This document shows, piece by piece, positions 8,153 to 18,328 of a stretch of DNA of 64,000 bases. Made by a program: the position numbers and the translations under genes. Origin of the DNA: JACMOY01 sp038322575 (GTDB lineage Bacteria > Actinomycetota > Actinomycetes > Actinomycetales > Angustibacteraceae); NCBI GenBank assembly GCA_038322575.1, contig JBBQGB010000002.1, positions 1 through 64,000 of the forward strand. Direction: 5' to 3'. Positions within the stretch are counted from its first letter, which is position 1. The number at the start of each line of letters is the position of its first letter. The notes under the pieces are model-generated. The model was not told the origin of the DNA, did not search any database, and was given only the letters and a program-made list of their open reading frames with translations.

Positions 8153-9818
8153 CGCGGACCGCCCAGGACGGGGCGGGCGGCAGGCCGCGGTCGGTGCGCG
8201 GGGTGATCCGCAGGTACGGGCCGCCGACGACGAGCTCGTCGGCGGGCGGGCCCAGCGGCAGCGGCGACGAGGTCAGCTCGACGCCCGCCTCGCGGGGCAG
8301 GGTGAGGCGAAAGCACGACCCCTGGCCCGGCTCGCCCCAGGCCTGCAGCCAGCCGCCGTGCAGCCGGGTGTCCTCGCTCGCGATCGCGAGGCCGAGCCCG
8401 GTGCCGCCGAGGGTGCGGGCCCGCGAGGGGTCGGCGCGCCAGAACCGGTTGAAGACCAGCGCCGACTCCCCCGGCTTCAGGCCCACGCCGTGGTCACGGA
8501 CCGAGACCGCGACCCCCTCGGCGTCGGCGGCGGTCGTGATGGTCACCGGTGCGCCGTTGCCGTGCTCGAGCGCGTTCACCACCAGGTTGCGCAGCACCCG
8601 CTCGATCCGGCGGGCGTCGATCTCGGCGACGCACGGCGTGGCGGCGGCGACCAGCTGCAGGCTGCTGCCGCCGCGGGCCAGCGGCGCGGCGGCGTCGACG
8701 ACCCGGGCGGCGAGGTCACGCAGGTCGACGGGCTCGAGCTCGAGCACCGCGCCGCCCGCGTCGATGCGGCTGATCTCGAGCAGATCGCCGAGCAGCAGCT
8801 CGAAGCGGTCGAGCTGCTGCTGCAGCAGCTCGGCGGACCGCGCGGGGGCGGCCTCGAAGTCGGCCCGCGACTCGTGCAGCACGTCCGCCGCCATGCGCAC
8901 CGTCGTCAGGGGTGTGCGCAGCTCGTGCGAGACGTCGGAGACGAACCGCTGTTGCACGCGGGACAGATGCTCGAGCTGGCGAATCTGGGTCTGCAGGCTG
9001 ATCGCCATGGCGTTGAACGAGCCCGCGAGCTTGGCGAGGTCGTCCTCGCCGCGGCTGTGCATCCGCTCGTGCAGTCGCCCGGACGCCAACCGCTGGGCCA
9101 CCAGCGACGCCTGGCGGACGGGCGCGACGACCTGGCGGGTGACGACGAAGGCGACGGCGCCGACCAGCAGCACCAGCGCCGCCCCACCGCCGAACAGCGT
9201 GCGGCGCACCAGGTCGAGGGTGTTCTGCTCCCGCTCGAGGCTGAAGACGAAGTACAGCTCGTACTCGCCGCCGACCGGCACGCTCACCTTCGACCCGATG
9301 GCGATGCCCGGCACGCTGCGCGTCGACCCGACGTCACGGATCCGCACGAACTGGGACTCCTGGCGACCGGTGCGCTCGACCCGCTGCCTCAGGGCGGCCG
9401 GGATCACCGAGGGCGCGACGTCGCGCGAGCTCAGCTCGGGCACCGTGCCCGGTCGGGTGTTGGTGGGGGCCCGCAGCAGGACGACGTCGCGCGAGCGGTC
9501 GGGCTCGGGTGAGGCCAGGCGCGGCAGCAGGTCGTTGACCAGCAGGTTCAGGCCCAGGTCGTCGGTGACGGTGTCGAAGCGCACCTGCGCGTCGCGCTGC
9601 CCCCGCTTGCTCTCGCCGCTGGCCACGACGAGGCGGTCCTGCACCAGCCCGTCGCGGATCCGGCTGAACAGCAGGGTGCCGATGGCCGCGACCACGACCA
9701 GCCCGAGCAGCATGGTCGTGGCGACGACCCGCAGCATCAGCGACCGGCGCCAGCGGTGCAGCAGGCCGGACCAGGCGCGGTGCGCCCCGCGACCCACCGC
9801 CGTCCCGCGGGTGCTCAC
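8145..9818 (-). CDS. mtrB: sensor histidine kinase MtrB
   Basis: This 557-residue membrane kinase pairs with MtrA. A first membrane segment (about residues 29-51) is followed by an extracytoplasmic sensor region of roughly 155 residues. A second membrane segment (about 208-228) leads to HAMP, then a HisKA domain with VSHELRTPL (His298). The ATPase domain has an intact N-box (NLVVNALEHG), DHGVGL and GGTGLGLAI. The GTG start at 9818 overlaps the mtrA stop as GTGA, which is why I prefer it to the longer upstream frame. MtrAB-LpqB coordinates cell division, cell-wall turnover and osmotic response in actinomycetes. Confidence 0.95.
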   Translation of the reverse strand: MSTRGTAVGRGAHRAWSGLLHRWRRSLMLRVVATTMLLGLVVVAAIGTLLFSRIRDGLVQDRLVVASGESKRGQRDAQVRFDTVTDDLGLNLLVNDLLPRLASPEPDRSRDVVLLRAPTNTRPGTVPELSSRDVAPSVIPAALRQRVERTGRQESQFVRIRDVGSTRSVPGIAIGSKVSVPVGGEYELYFVFSLEREQNTLDLVRRTLFGGGAALVLLVGAVAFVVTRQVVAPVRQASLVAQRLASGRLHERMHSRGEDDLAKLAGSFNAMAISLQTQIRQLEHLSRVQQRFVSDVSHELRTPLTTVRMAADVLHESRADFEAAPARSAELLQQQLDRFELLLGDLLEISRIDAGGAVLELEPVDLRDLAARVVDAAAPLARGGSSLQLVAAATPCVAEIDARRIERVLRNLVVNALEHGNGAPVTITTAADAEGVAVSVRDHGVGLKPGESALVFNRFWRADPSRARTLGGTGLGLAIASEDTRLHGGWLQAWGEPGQGSCFRLTLPREAGVELTSSPLPLGPPADELVVGGPYLRITPRTDRGLPPAPSWAVRGG

Positions 9819-10495
9819 CCCGCGGTCCCCGCCCGGTAGCCCACCCCGCGCACGGTGACCACGACCTCGGGGTTCTCGGGGTCGATCTCGATCTTGGAGC
9901 GCAGCCGCTGCACGTGGACGTTGACCAGGCGGGTGTCGCCCGCGTGCCGGTACCCCCACACCTGCTCCAGGAGCACCTCGCGGGAGAACACCTGCCAGGG
10001 CTTGCGGCCCAGGGCCACGAGCAGGTCGAACTCGAGCGGGGTCAGCGAGATGGTCTCGTCGCCGCGCCGCACGGTGTGCCCGGCGACGTCGACGCTGAGG
10101 TCACCGATGTCGAGCCGCTCGGTGGGGGACTCGCCGGTGCTGCGCAGCCGGGCCCGCACCCGCGCGACCAGCTCCTTGGGCTTGAACGGCTTGAGGACGT
10201 AGTCGTCGGCGCCGGACTCCAGGCCCACCACGATGTCGACGGTGTCGGTCTTGGCGGTGAGCATGACGATCGGGACGCCGGACTCGGCCCGGATCCGCCG
10301 GCACACCTCGATCCCGTCGACCCCGGGCAGCATCACGTCGAGCAGCACCAGGTCGGGTCGCACCTCGCGGAACACCGCCAGCGCGCCCTCGCCGTCGCCG
10401 CAGTGCACCGGGTCGTACCCCTCACCGCGCAGGACGATCCCCAGCATCTCGGCCAGGGCGACGTCGTCGTCGACCACCAGCACCCGGCCCTTCAC
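9815..10495 (-). CDS. mtrA: response regulator MtrA (OmpR family)
   Basis: This 226-residue regulator is very close to the actinomycete MtrA consensus. The receiver has the acidic pair VVDDD, phospho-acceptor Asp53 in LLDVMLPG, and Lys in DDYVLKPF. The winged-helix output domain runs from LSVDVAGHTV through LTPLEFDLLVAL to VNVHVQRLRSKIE. The GTG start at 10495 follows GAGGTG. It heads the mtrA-mtrB-lpqB-comF run and diverges from the membrane-protein cluster at 10678, with a 182-base shared upstream region. I saw no convincing sigma-70 hexamers there. Confidence 0.97.
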   Translation of the reverse strand: MKGRVLVVDDDVALAEMLGIVLRGEGYDPVHCGDGEGALAVFREVRPDLVLLDVMLPGVDGIEVCRRIRAESGVPIVMLTAKTDTVDIVVGLESGADDYVLKPFKPKELVARVRARLRSTGESPTERLDIGDLSVDVAGHTVRRGDETISLTPLEFDLLVALGRKPWQVFSREVLLEQVWGYRHAGDTRLVNVHVQRLRSKIEIDPENPEVVVTVRGVGYRAGTAG

Positions 10496-10677
10496 CCGCC
10501 CACCTCAGCTCGCACCGCCCCATCGTCGCACCCCGGGCCGGCACGCACCCGGTCTTCCACAGGGGGCGCAGGTCGGCGGCAGCCCCACGCCTGTCGGTGC
10601 CCCGTGACACGATGACCGCAGAGCCGCCGACGGGTGCACCGGCACGACAGCGCGAGCGGCTGGGCGAGGGGGCAGGG

Positions 10678-11823
10678 GTGAGCGAGCGACCGACGGACGA
10701 CGGATCCTGGCGTGCGCCGGGCGACGCACCCGCGTGGGGCCCGCCCTCCGGGTGGGGACCGCCTGCTCCGGCCACCTACGGCGCCGGGCCCGGGACGCCG
10801 ACGGACACCCCGCCCGGCCAGGTGCCCGACGCCCCGTCCTACGGCTCCGCACCCGGTGCCCAGCCGTGGCGGCCGCCGCCGCAGCCCGGGGTCGTGCCGC
10901 TGCGGCCGCTCGGGCTCGGTGAGCTGCTGGACGGCTCGGTGCAGACCATGCGGCAGAACCCCCGGGTGATGCTCGGGCTCTCGGCGGCGGTGATGGCCGT
11001 GGCCGCGGTCGTCTCGACGGTGTTCATGGTGGCCGGGCTGCCGCGGCTGCTCGGTGTCGTCCAGGACCCGCAGGGCCGGATCGGCGCCCAGCAGGTCGCC
11101 GACCTGGTCGGCGGTGGGATCGCGGGTTTCGTCGTGCCCTCGGTGCTGCAGGGCCTGGCGGTCGTGGTGCTGTCCGGCGTCCTGATCGTGGCCGTCAGCG
11201 AGGCCGTGCTGGGCCGCCGGCCCAGCGTCGCCCAGGTCTGGGCCCGAGCCCGGCCGCGCGTCCTGGCGCTGCTCGGCCTCAGCCTGCTCACCGGTCTGCT
11301 CAGCGTCGTCGGGTTCGCCGTGCTGATCGGCCCGGGCGTGGCCCTGCTGGCTGTGTCGGGGCGGGCTGCGGCGGTGGCGCTGCTGATCGGCGTGCCCGCC
11401 GCCGTCGTGCTCGCAGCGCTGCTGTTCGTCCGGCTCGCGTTCGCGGCGCCCGCGCTGCTGCTCGAGGACCTGGGGGTCGTCGCGTCGATGCGACGCTCGT
11501 GGCGGCTGGTGCAGGGGTCGTGGTGGCGCGTGCTGGGGGTGCTGGTGCTGACCTCGATCATCGCCGCGGTGGCCAACGGTCTGCTGCAGACCCCGTTCTC
11601 GATCGTCGGGGCGGTGATCGGCTCGGCCCTGGGGTCCAGCGACACCGCGGCCGACGTGACCAGCTCGCTGGTCGTGACGACGGTCGTGGGCAACATCGGC
11701 ACGGTCATCGCGAGCACGGTGACCGCACCGTTCTCCGCCGCGGTCACCGCCCTGCTCTACATCGACCTGCGGATCCGCCGCGAGGGCCTGGACGTCGCCC
11801 TGGCCCGCGCGGCGCAGCAGTGA
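10678..11823 (+). CDS. Pro-rich multi-pass membrane protein (glycerophosphodiester phosphodiesterase membrane-domain-like)
   Basis: This 381-residue protein has an N-terminal cytoplasmic tail of about 75 residues rich in Pro and Gly, then LRPLGLGELLDGSVQTMRQN. About six hydrophobic segments follow. The LGELLDGS/MRQNPRVML entry and the later ASMRRSWRLVQGSWWRVLGVL segment are typical of the actinomycete membrane family often annotated as DUF7847 or GDPD membrane domain. I chose the GTG at 10678 (VSERPTDDGSW) because GAGGGGGCAGG precedes it. An ATG at 10612 is the alternative. It is the first gene of a coupled cluster ending with DUF58. The function is unknown. Confidence 0.75.
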   Translation: MSERPTDDGSWRAPGDAPAWGPPSGWGPPAPATYGAGPGTPTDTPPGQVPDAPSYGSAPGAQPWRPPPQPGVVPLRPLGLGELLDGSVQTMRQNPRVMLGLSAAVMAVAAVVSTVFMVAGLPRLLGVVQDPQGRIGAQQVADLVGGGIAGFVVPSVLQGLAVVVLSGVLIVAVSEAVLGRRPSVAQVWARARPRVLALLGLSLLTGLLSVVGFAVLIGPGVALLAVSGRAAAVALLIGVPAAVVLAALLFVRLAFAAPALLLEDLGVVASMRRSWRLVQGSWWRVLGVLVLTSIIAAVANGLLQTPFSIVGAVIGSALGSSDTAADVTSSLVVTTVVGNIGTVIASTVTAPFSAAVTALLYIDLRIRREGLDVALARAAQQ

Positions 11824-12464
11824 GGTCGGTCGCCGGCTCCCTGCTCGACCCCTCGCGCGAGGTGGCCCGCGAGTGGGCGCGCCGCGAGCTGAGCGACCCG
11901 GCGTACGCGCGCGCCCGGCCCGGCTGGGTCACCCGGTTCGCCCGCTGGCTGCTCGCCCGCCTCCAGGACCTGCAGGTGCCCGACGGGCTGGCCCCCGGCC
12001 GCACCGTGGGGCTGGTGCTGCTCCTGGTGCTGCTGGCCGGCGTCGTCGCCGTGGTGCTCACCCGCACCGGCCCGCTGCGCCGGGCGGGTCGCTCGAGCCG
12101 GGCGGGCGCCGTCCTGGACGAGCGGCGGACCGCGCAGGAGCACCGCGTCTTCGCCGACCTGGCCGCTGCCGACGGGCGGTGGACGACGGCCGTCCGCGAG
12201 CGGTTCCGGGCGGTGGCCCGCTCGCTCGAGGAGCGCACCGTGCTCGACGAGCGGGCCGGCCGGACCGCCCTCGAGACCGCCACCGAGGCCGGTCGGGCGA
12301 TGCCGGCGGTCAGCGACGACCTGCGCTCGGCGGCCCGGCTGTTCGACGACGTCGTGTACGGCGGGCGTCCGGCCACCGCCGGGCACGACCAGCAGCTGCG
12401 GCGGCTCGACGACCACGTGGCGGCGGCTCGTCCGGTGCTCGAGCCCGCCGCGGCGCCCCGGTGA
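11820..12464 (+). CDS. DUF4129 domain membrane protein
   Basis: This 214-residue protein has one transmembrane helix (about residues 62-80, GLVLLLVLLAGVVAVVL). Its soluble C-terminal part is DUF4129-like and contains LDERRTAQEHRVFADLAAADGRW and a terminal RLFDDVVYGGRPA motif. The GTG start overlaps the upstream stop (GTGA) and its own stop overlaps the next start (GTGA), so translation is coupled on both sides. In actinomycetes DUF4129, DUF4350, MoxR and DUF58 genes form a conserved set thought to act together at the membrane. The biochemical role is unknown. Confidence 0.8.
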   Translation: MRSVAGSLLDPSREVAREWARRELSDPAYARARPGWVTRFARWLLARLQDLQVPDGLAPGRTVGLVLLLVLLAGVVAVVLTRTGPLRRAGRSSRAGAVLDERRTAQEHRVFADLAAADGRWTTAVRERFRAVARSLEERTVLDERAGRTALETATEAGRAMPAVSDDLRSAARLFDDVVYGGRPATAGHDQQLRRLDDHVAAARPVLEPAAAPR

Positions 12465-13662
12465 CCGTGGCCCCGGCGACCGCGCCCCTGCCGGCAGCCC
12501 TCGCCGCCCCGCCTGCCCGGCCCGCCGGTCGCTGGCGCCGGCTGCGGGCACCGCTCGCGCTCGCCGCCGCGGTGCTGCTCGCCGCCGTCGCGGGCCTGGC
12601 CCTGCTGGGGCCCGCCGGCGGGGGCTACCTCGACCCGGGCAGCGTCGCGCCCGACGGTGCCCGCGCGGTCGTGCAGGTGCTGCGCACGCAGGGCGTCGAC
12701 GTCCGGGTGCGCACCCGGTTCGACGACGTCGCCCGCGACCTCGCCGGCGCCGATGCCACCGTCGTGGTCGCCCGCACCGACCTGCTGCTCGGGCGCCGCG
12801 CCGCCGACCTGCGCTCGGCGGTGCAGGACGCCGGCGCCGACCTCGCGCTGATCGGTCCGCAGCAGGCGCTGCTGACCGACCTGGGGCTGCCACTGGTCGT
12901 GACCGGCACCGAGCCCGACGACTCGGCGGTGCGTGACCCGTCCTGCTCCGACGTCGTCGCGGCGCGGGCCGGGTCGGCCCTGCTCGGCGGGCTCGCCTAC
13001 CGGGCCGCGGGTGACGGCGCCGTCGTCACCGCCTGCTACCCGGTCGCGGCCGGTGCCGGGCTGGTCTCGCTCACCGGGCCCGGCGGCGGCCGGACGACGG
13101 TGCTCGGCTCGGGCGACGCGCTGACCAACGAGCGGCTCGCCGACGCCGGGGACGCCGCGCTGGCGGTGGGCACCCTCGGGGCCCGCGCACGCCTGGTCTG
13201 GTGGACGCCGAACCCCGCCGACACCGGGGTGGGCCCCCCGCCGAGCCTGCGCGACCTGCTGCCGCCGGGGGTGCTGTGGGCCGCCGGTCAGCTGGTCGTG
13301 GCGCTGCTGGTCGCGATGGTGTGGCGCGGACGCCGGCTCGGTCGGCTGGTGCCCGAGCCCCTGCCGGTCGTGGTGCGCTCGGTCGAGACGACCCTGGGCC
13401 GGGGCCGGCTGTACCGGCGGGCGCGAGCCCGCGGGCGCGCGGCGTCCGTCCTGCGCGCCGCCGCCGTGGAGCGCGTCGCGGTCGCCTGCCACCTGTCCCG
13501 CTCCGCCGACCCCCGCGAGGTCGCGGTGGCCGCGGCCGTCCGCACCCGCCGTCCGGTCGCGGACGTCACCGCTCTGCTCCTCGGCCCCGAACCCGCCGAC
13601 GACGCCACCCTGGTCACCCTGGCCAGGGCCCTGGACTCCCTCGACACGGAGGTACGCCGCGC

Positions 13663-13666
<4 letters not shown>
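12461..13666 (+). CDS. DUF4350 domain membrane protein
   Basis: This 401-residue protein has an N-terminal membrane segment (ALAAAVLLAAVAGLALLG). Its periplasm-facing DUF4350 domain starts LDPGSVAPDGARAVVQVLRTQGVDV and contains VVVARTDLLLG. A second membrane helix sits near residues 275-290 (LWAAGQLVVALLVAMVW), and an Arg-rich cytoplasmic tail ends the protein. The GTG start overlaps the DUF4129 stop and the end overlaps the moxR ATG. It probably works with the adjacent MoxR AAA+ ATPase and the DUF58 protein. The function is not established. Confidence 0.8.
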
Positions 13667-14661
<995 letters not shown>

Positions 14662-14668
14662 GCCGCTG

Positions 14669-15964
14669 ATGGCGCTCACCGGCCGCGCCGCCCTCCTCGC
14701 CCTGGTCGGGGTGGCCTACGTCGGGCTGGTGCAACCGGCCTGGGCCGGGATCGGCGTCTGGGCCCTGGTCGTGGTCGCCGCCGTGGGTGTCGACGTGGCC
14801 CTGGCCGCCTCCCCCCGCGCCCTGTCGATCCAGCGGACGCCGACCGGCGCCGTCCGCCTGGGTGAGGCGACGTCCTCGACACTGACCCTCACCAACCCCG
14901 GCGGACGACGCCTGCGCGGCACGCTGCGCGACGCCTGGCAGCCCTCGGCCGGGGCGACCGGCGAGCGGCACCGGCTCGACCTGCCCGCCGGTGAGCGGCG
15001 CCGGGTGAGCACCGAGCTCGCCCCCACCCGCCGCGGCGACCGACTGGCCGACCGCGTCACGGTTCGCTCGCTCGGCCCGCTCGGCGTCGCGGCCCGGCAG
15101 CGCTCGGTGCCCGTGCCCGGGTCGGTGCGGGCGCTGCCCCCGTTCACCTCCCGCAAGCACCTGCCGAGCCGGCTGGCCCGGCTGCGTGAGATCGACGGCC
15201 GCTCCGCCGTGAACGTGCGCGGCCAGGGCACCGAGTTCGACTCGCTGCGCGACTACGTCGACGGCGACGACGTCCGCAGCATCGACTGGCGCGCCACGGC
15301 CCGTCGGCGCCAGGTCGTCGTGCGCACCTGGCGCCCCGAGCGCGACCGCCGGGTGCTGCTCGTCCTGGACACCTCGCGGACGGCGGCCGGCCGGGTCGGG
15401 GACGCCCCCCGCCTGGACGCGGCCATGGACGCCGCCCTGCTGCTGGCCGCGCTCGCCTCGCGCGCCGGTGACCGCGTCGACCTGATCGCCGTCGACCGCC
15501 GGGTGCGCGCCCAGGTGCTGGGCGCCGGGGCCACCACGCTGCTGTCGTCGCTGGTCACCGCGATGGCGCCGCTGGAGGCCGAGCTGCTCGAGGCCGACTG
15601 GGCCGTCGCCGTCTCGGCCGTCCGGGCTCGGCTGTCCCGCCGGGCGCTCGTCGTCCTGCTGACCCCGCTGGAGGCCGCGGCGGTCGAGGAGGGCCTGCTC
15701 CCGGTGCTCGCCCAGCTCACCCGTCGCCACCAGGTCGTGGTCGCGTCGGTCGCCGACCCCCGGGTGGCCGCGATGGCCCGGGCGCGCGACGACGTCGACC
15801 AGGTCTACGACGCGGCGGCCGCCGAGCGGGCCGGGCTCGAGCGCGCCCGGGTGACCCGGCTGCTCACGCGCCTGGGCGCCGACGTCGTCGACGCCACCCC
15901 CGACCAGCTGCCGCCCGCCCTCGCCGACCGCTACCTGGCCCTCAAGGCCGCCGGTCGGCTGTGA
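14669..15964 (+). CDS. DUF58 domain protein (VWA-like partner of MoxR)
   Basis: This 431-residue protein has two N-terminal hydrophobic segments (about residues 4-40). The hallmark DUF58 block follows, EFDSLRDYVDGDDVRSIDW, with a VWA-like strand LLVLDTSRT after it. DUF58 proteins are the usual partners of MoxR ATPases. The gene starts 7 bases after moxR and ends the cluster. Its last 34 bases overlap the 3' end of the convergent MFS gene, so the two transcripts must interfere or end in this short shared tail. Confidence 0.88.
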   Translation: MALTGRAALLALVGVAYVGLVQPAWAGIGVWALVVVAAVGVDVALAASPRALSIQRTPTGAVRLGEATSSTLTLTNPGGRRLRGTLRDAWQPSAGATGERHRLDLPAGERRRVSTELAPTRRGDRLADRVTVRSLGPLGVAARQRSVPVPGSVRALPPFTSRKHLPSRLARLREIDGRSAVNVRGQGTEFDSLRDYVDGDDVRSIDWRATARRRQVVVRTWRPERDRRVLLVLDTSRTAAGRVGDAPRLDAAMDAALLLAALASRAGDRVDLIAVDRRVRAQVLGAGATTLLSSLVTAMAPLEAELLEADWAVAVSAVRARLSRRALVVLLTPLEAAAVEEGLLPVLAQLTRRHQVVVASVADPRVAAMARARDDVDQVYDAAAAERAGLERARVTRLLTRLGADVVDATPDQLPPALADRYLALKAAGRL

Positions 15965-17208
15965 TCGGCCGGGCCGCCGGCGTCCCCGCGGCCTGGGCCC
16001 GGGCCCGGGCCCGGGCCCGGGCGAGCCTCGACCGGCACGAGCGGCACCGCGAGCAGCGGCAGCAGCGCGACGACCCCGAAGGTGAGGGCGTACCCCGCCC
16101 CGCCGATCAAGGCACCCACGATCGGCGCCACCGCCGCGGCGGCGAGGAACTGGGCGGTGTTCTGCGCGCCCAGGGCGCGACCGGCCCACCACGGGCCGCC
16201 GATCTCGGCGACCGAGGTGAAGGCCAGCCCGTTGTCGGCCACGGTCACCACGGTCGCGACGACCAGGAGCACCACGGCCCACGGGCCCGGCAGCGGGTCG
16301 GTGATCGCCAGTGCCGCCATCGTCACGGAAGCCGCGGCCGCCACGGTGCGCAGCGGGCGCAACCGGCTGCCCACGTGGTCCGACCAGACCCCGGCCGCGA
16401 GGCGCCCGACCGCCCCCAGCACCTGGGCGACGGCGACCAGCGCGCCCGCCGCGGTGAGCGTCCAGCCGCGGTCACCCACCAGCCAGACCAGGGCGAACGT
16501 CATCACGGTGAACTGCGGGACCACGAGCAGCACCGAGACCGCGTGGATGCGCACCAGCCGCCGGTCGGCCCGGTAGGGGTTGGCGAGCTCGCCGGTGCGG
16601 GCGGCCGCGACCCGCGAGGCGCGCGGCGGATCGACCACGACGAGCCCGCACACCGCGGCCACGACGCCGGTGGCGACCGCCGGCAGCAGCAGGGCCGCAC
16701 CGATCCCGGACGCCGCTGCGACGCCCGGCAGCACCAGGGCCGCGACCGCGACGCCGAGCGGCTGCGCAGACTGCCGGATGCCCATGGCCAGCCCGCGTCG
16801 GTGCGGCGGGAACCACCCGACCACGACCCGGCCGCTCGCCGCGTTCGCGCTCGCCCCGGCGGCCCCCGCGAGCAGCAGGAAGCCGCCCAGCGCGGGCCAC
16901 GAGCCGGCCGATGCGGCGGCCGCCGCCGTCGCGAGGCCGGTCAGCCCGAGTCCGAGCACGAGCACGAGCCGGTCGCCCCACCGGTCGGCGAGCGCGCCCC
17001 AGGCGATCAGCGCCAGCATCGCCCCGACCGAGGGCAGGGCCACCAGCAGGCCCGCGCGGGCCAGGCTCAGGCCGTACCCGGTGTGCAGCACCGGCAGCAG
17101 GAACGCGACACCGTTGACCAGGATCGTCGAGCTCGCCTGGGCTGCGACGGCGGCCGCCAGCATGGTCCACCGCCGGGCCGCACCGACGTCCGTCACCGCG
17201 GTGGTCAC
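15931..17208 (-). CDS. MFS transporter
   Basis: This 425-residue protein has about 12 hydrophobic segments and an MFS loop (ALADRWGDRLVLV, residues 72-84) between helices 2 and 3. The corresponding second-half loop reads VWSDHVGSRLRPLR. It resembles NarK/oxalate-formate-type or drug-export MFS proteins, but no substrate is deducible. The GTG at 17208 follows GGGGAGAG. The C-terminus is a low-complexity Pro-Gly tail encoded by a CCCGGG tandem repeat. It overlaps the DUF58 3' end on the opposite strand. Confidence 0.8.
   Translation of the reverse strand: MTTAVTDVGAARRWTMLAAAVAAQASSTILVNGVAFLLPVLHTGYGLSLARAGLLVALPSVGAMLALIAWGALADRWGDRLVLVLGLGLTGLATAAAAASAGSWPALGGFLLLAGAAGASANAASGRVVVGWFPPHRRGLAMGIRQSAQPLGVAVAALVLPGVAAASGIGAALLLPAVATGVVAAVCGLVVVDPPRASRVAAARTGELANPYRADRRLVRIHAVSVLLVVPQFTVMTFALVWLVGDRGWTLTAAGALVAVAQVLGAVGRLAAGVWSDHVGSRLRPLRTVAAAASVTMAALAITDPLPGPWAVVLLVVATVVTVADNGLAFTSVAEIGGPWWAGRALGAQNTAQFLAAAAVAPIVGALIGGAGYALTFGVVALLPLLAVPLVPVEARPGPGPGPGPGRGDAGGPADHSRPAALRAR
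15995..16021. repeat. CCCGGG tandem repeat in the MFS 3' end
   Basis: Four and a half uninterrupted units of the self-complementary hexamer CCCGGG encode the Pro-Gly run in the MFS C-terminal tail. Because the unit is six bases, slippage would add or remove two codons without shifting the frame. Confidence 0.85.
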
Positions 17209-17310
17209 GCTCTCCCCGTATCAGCTAGTGAGACCGCCGTCTCGACATGCGGCCAGGTCGAGCCTAACGCCGCCGTCCCCGCGGAGTGACCCGAGTGGCT
17301 GAGACGCTCC

Positions 17311-18306
17311 TCACCCCGCCACCGGCAGCGCGTCGCCGACCAGGTCGGCGTCCAGGTCACCGGTGAGCCCCGCCCGGGCCGCCCGGCGGCCGAGGGTGAA
17401 CACGTAGGTCAGGAACAGCGCCTCCGCCAGCGCACCGATGCCGATCCGCGCCCAGGTCGGCAACGGTGAGGGGGTCACGAAGGCCTCGATCACCCCCGAG
17501 ACCGCCAGCACGACGACCAGGCCCAGCACCACGGACGCGGCCGCCCGGCCCTCGGCCCCCAGCGCCTGCGCGCGGGTCTGCGGCCCCGGGTCGACCCAGG
17601 CCCAGAACAGCCGCAGGCCGGTACCGGCCGCGACGAACACCGCGGTCAGCTCGAGCAGCCCGTGCGGCAGGATCAGCCCGAAGAACAGGTCGAGCCGGCC
17701 GTTGGCGGCCATCAGGCCACCGACCAGGCCCACGTTGACCGCGTTGTTGAGCACGACGTACACGACCGGCAGCCCCAGCACGCCCGCGGCGATGCACAGC
17801 GCGGCCACCCAGGCGTTGTTCGTCCACACCTTCGCCGCGAAGCTGCCCGCGGCGTACTCGGAGTAGTACGACGCGAAGTCGTTCTGCACCAACGCCTTCA
17901 CCTGCGCAGGCGAGGCGACGGCGGCCTGGGCCTGCGGGTCCGAGGCCACCCACCAGCCCACGCCGACGCCGACAGCCACCGACGCCAGCGCCGCCAGGCC
18001 CCACCACCGGCGGGTCCGGTAGAGCGCGGCGGGGAAGGTCTGGACGAAGAACCGCGCGACGTCGCGCCAGGCGGGGTCGTGGCTGCCGGTCGCCGCCGCC
18101 CGGCCACGGGCCACCAGGGTCGACAGCCGCGCGACCAGCGCGGGGTCGGGCGCGGCCGACCGCACGACGGACAGCTGGGTCGCCACGCGCTGGTAGAGCG
18201 CGATCAGCTCGTCGGCCTCCTCGCCCGTGAGCCGCCGCCGCGTGGTCAGGGCGTCCAGGCGCGCCCACTCCTCGCGGTGCACGGTGACGTAGGCGTCCAG
18301 GTCCAC
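17311..18306 (-). CDS. SpoIIM-like (stage II sporulation protein M family) membrane protein
   Basis: This 331-residue protein has a soluble N-terminus (VDLDAYVTVHREEWARLD, about 100 residues) followed by six or so membrane segments. The SpoIIM-family features are WVASDPQAQA, ASYYSEYAAGSFAAKVWTNN and the ILPHGLLELTAVFVAAG helix. In actinomycetes this family is paired with RDD proteins and need not relate to sporulation. The GTG at 18306 leaves 22 bases to the divergent RDD gene, so at least one of the two transcripts is probably leaderless or nearly so. Confidence 0.85.
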   Translation of the reverse strand: MDLDAYVTVHREEWARLDALTTRRRLTGEEADELIALYQRVATQLSVVRSAAPDPALVARLSTLVARGRAAATGSHDPAWRDVARFFVQTFPAALYRTRRWWGLAALASVAVGVGVGWWVASDPQAQAAVASPAQVKALVQNDFASYYSEYAAGSFAAKVWTNNAWVAALCIAAGVLGLPVVYVVLNNAVNVGLVGGLMAANGRLDLFFGLILPHGLLELTAVFVAAGTGLRLFWAWVDPGPQTRAQALGAEGRAAASVVLGLVVVLAVSGVIEAFVTPSPLPTWARIGIGALAEALFLTYVFTLGRRAARAGLTGDLDADLVGDALPVAG

Positions 18307-18328
18307 GCGGTGAGCGTAACCTTCGGCC

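Noticed and set aside
10550..10565. CTTCCACAGG resembling a DnaA box upstream of mtrA
   Set aside because: A single imperfect match to TTGTCCACA without a cluster of boxes or an AT-rich region, so no origin is supported.
17209..17310. Possible tRNA between the MFS and SpoIIM-like genes
   Set aside because: No acceptor stem, T-loop GGTTCGA motif or CCA end could be arranged.
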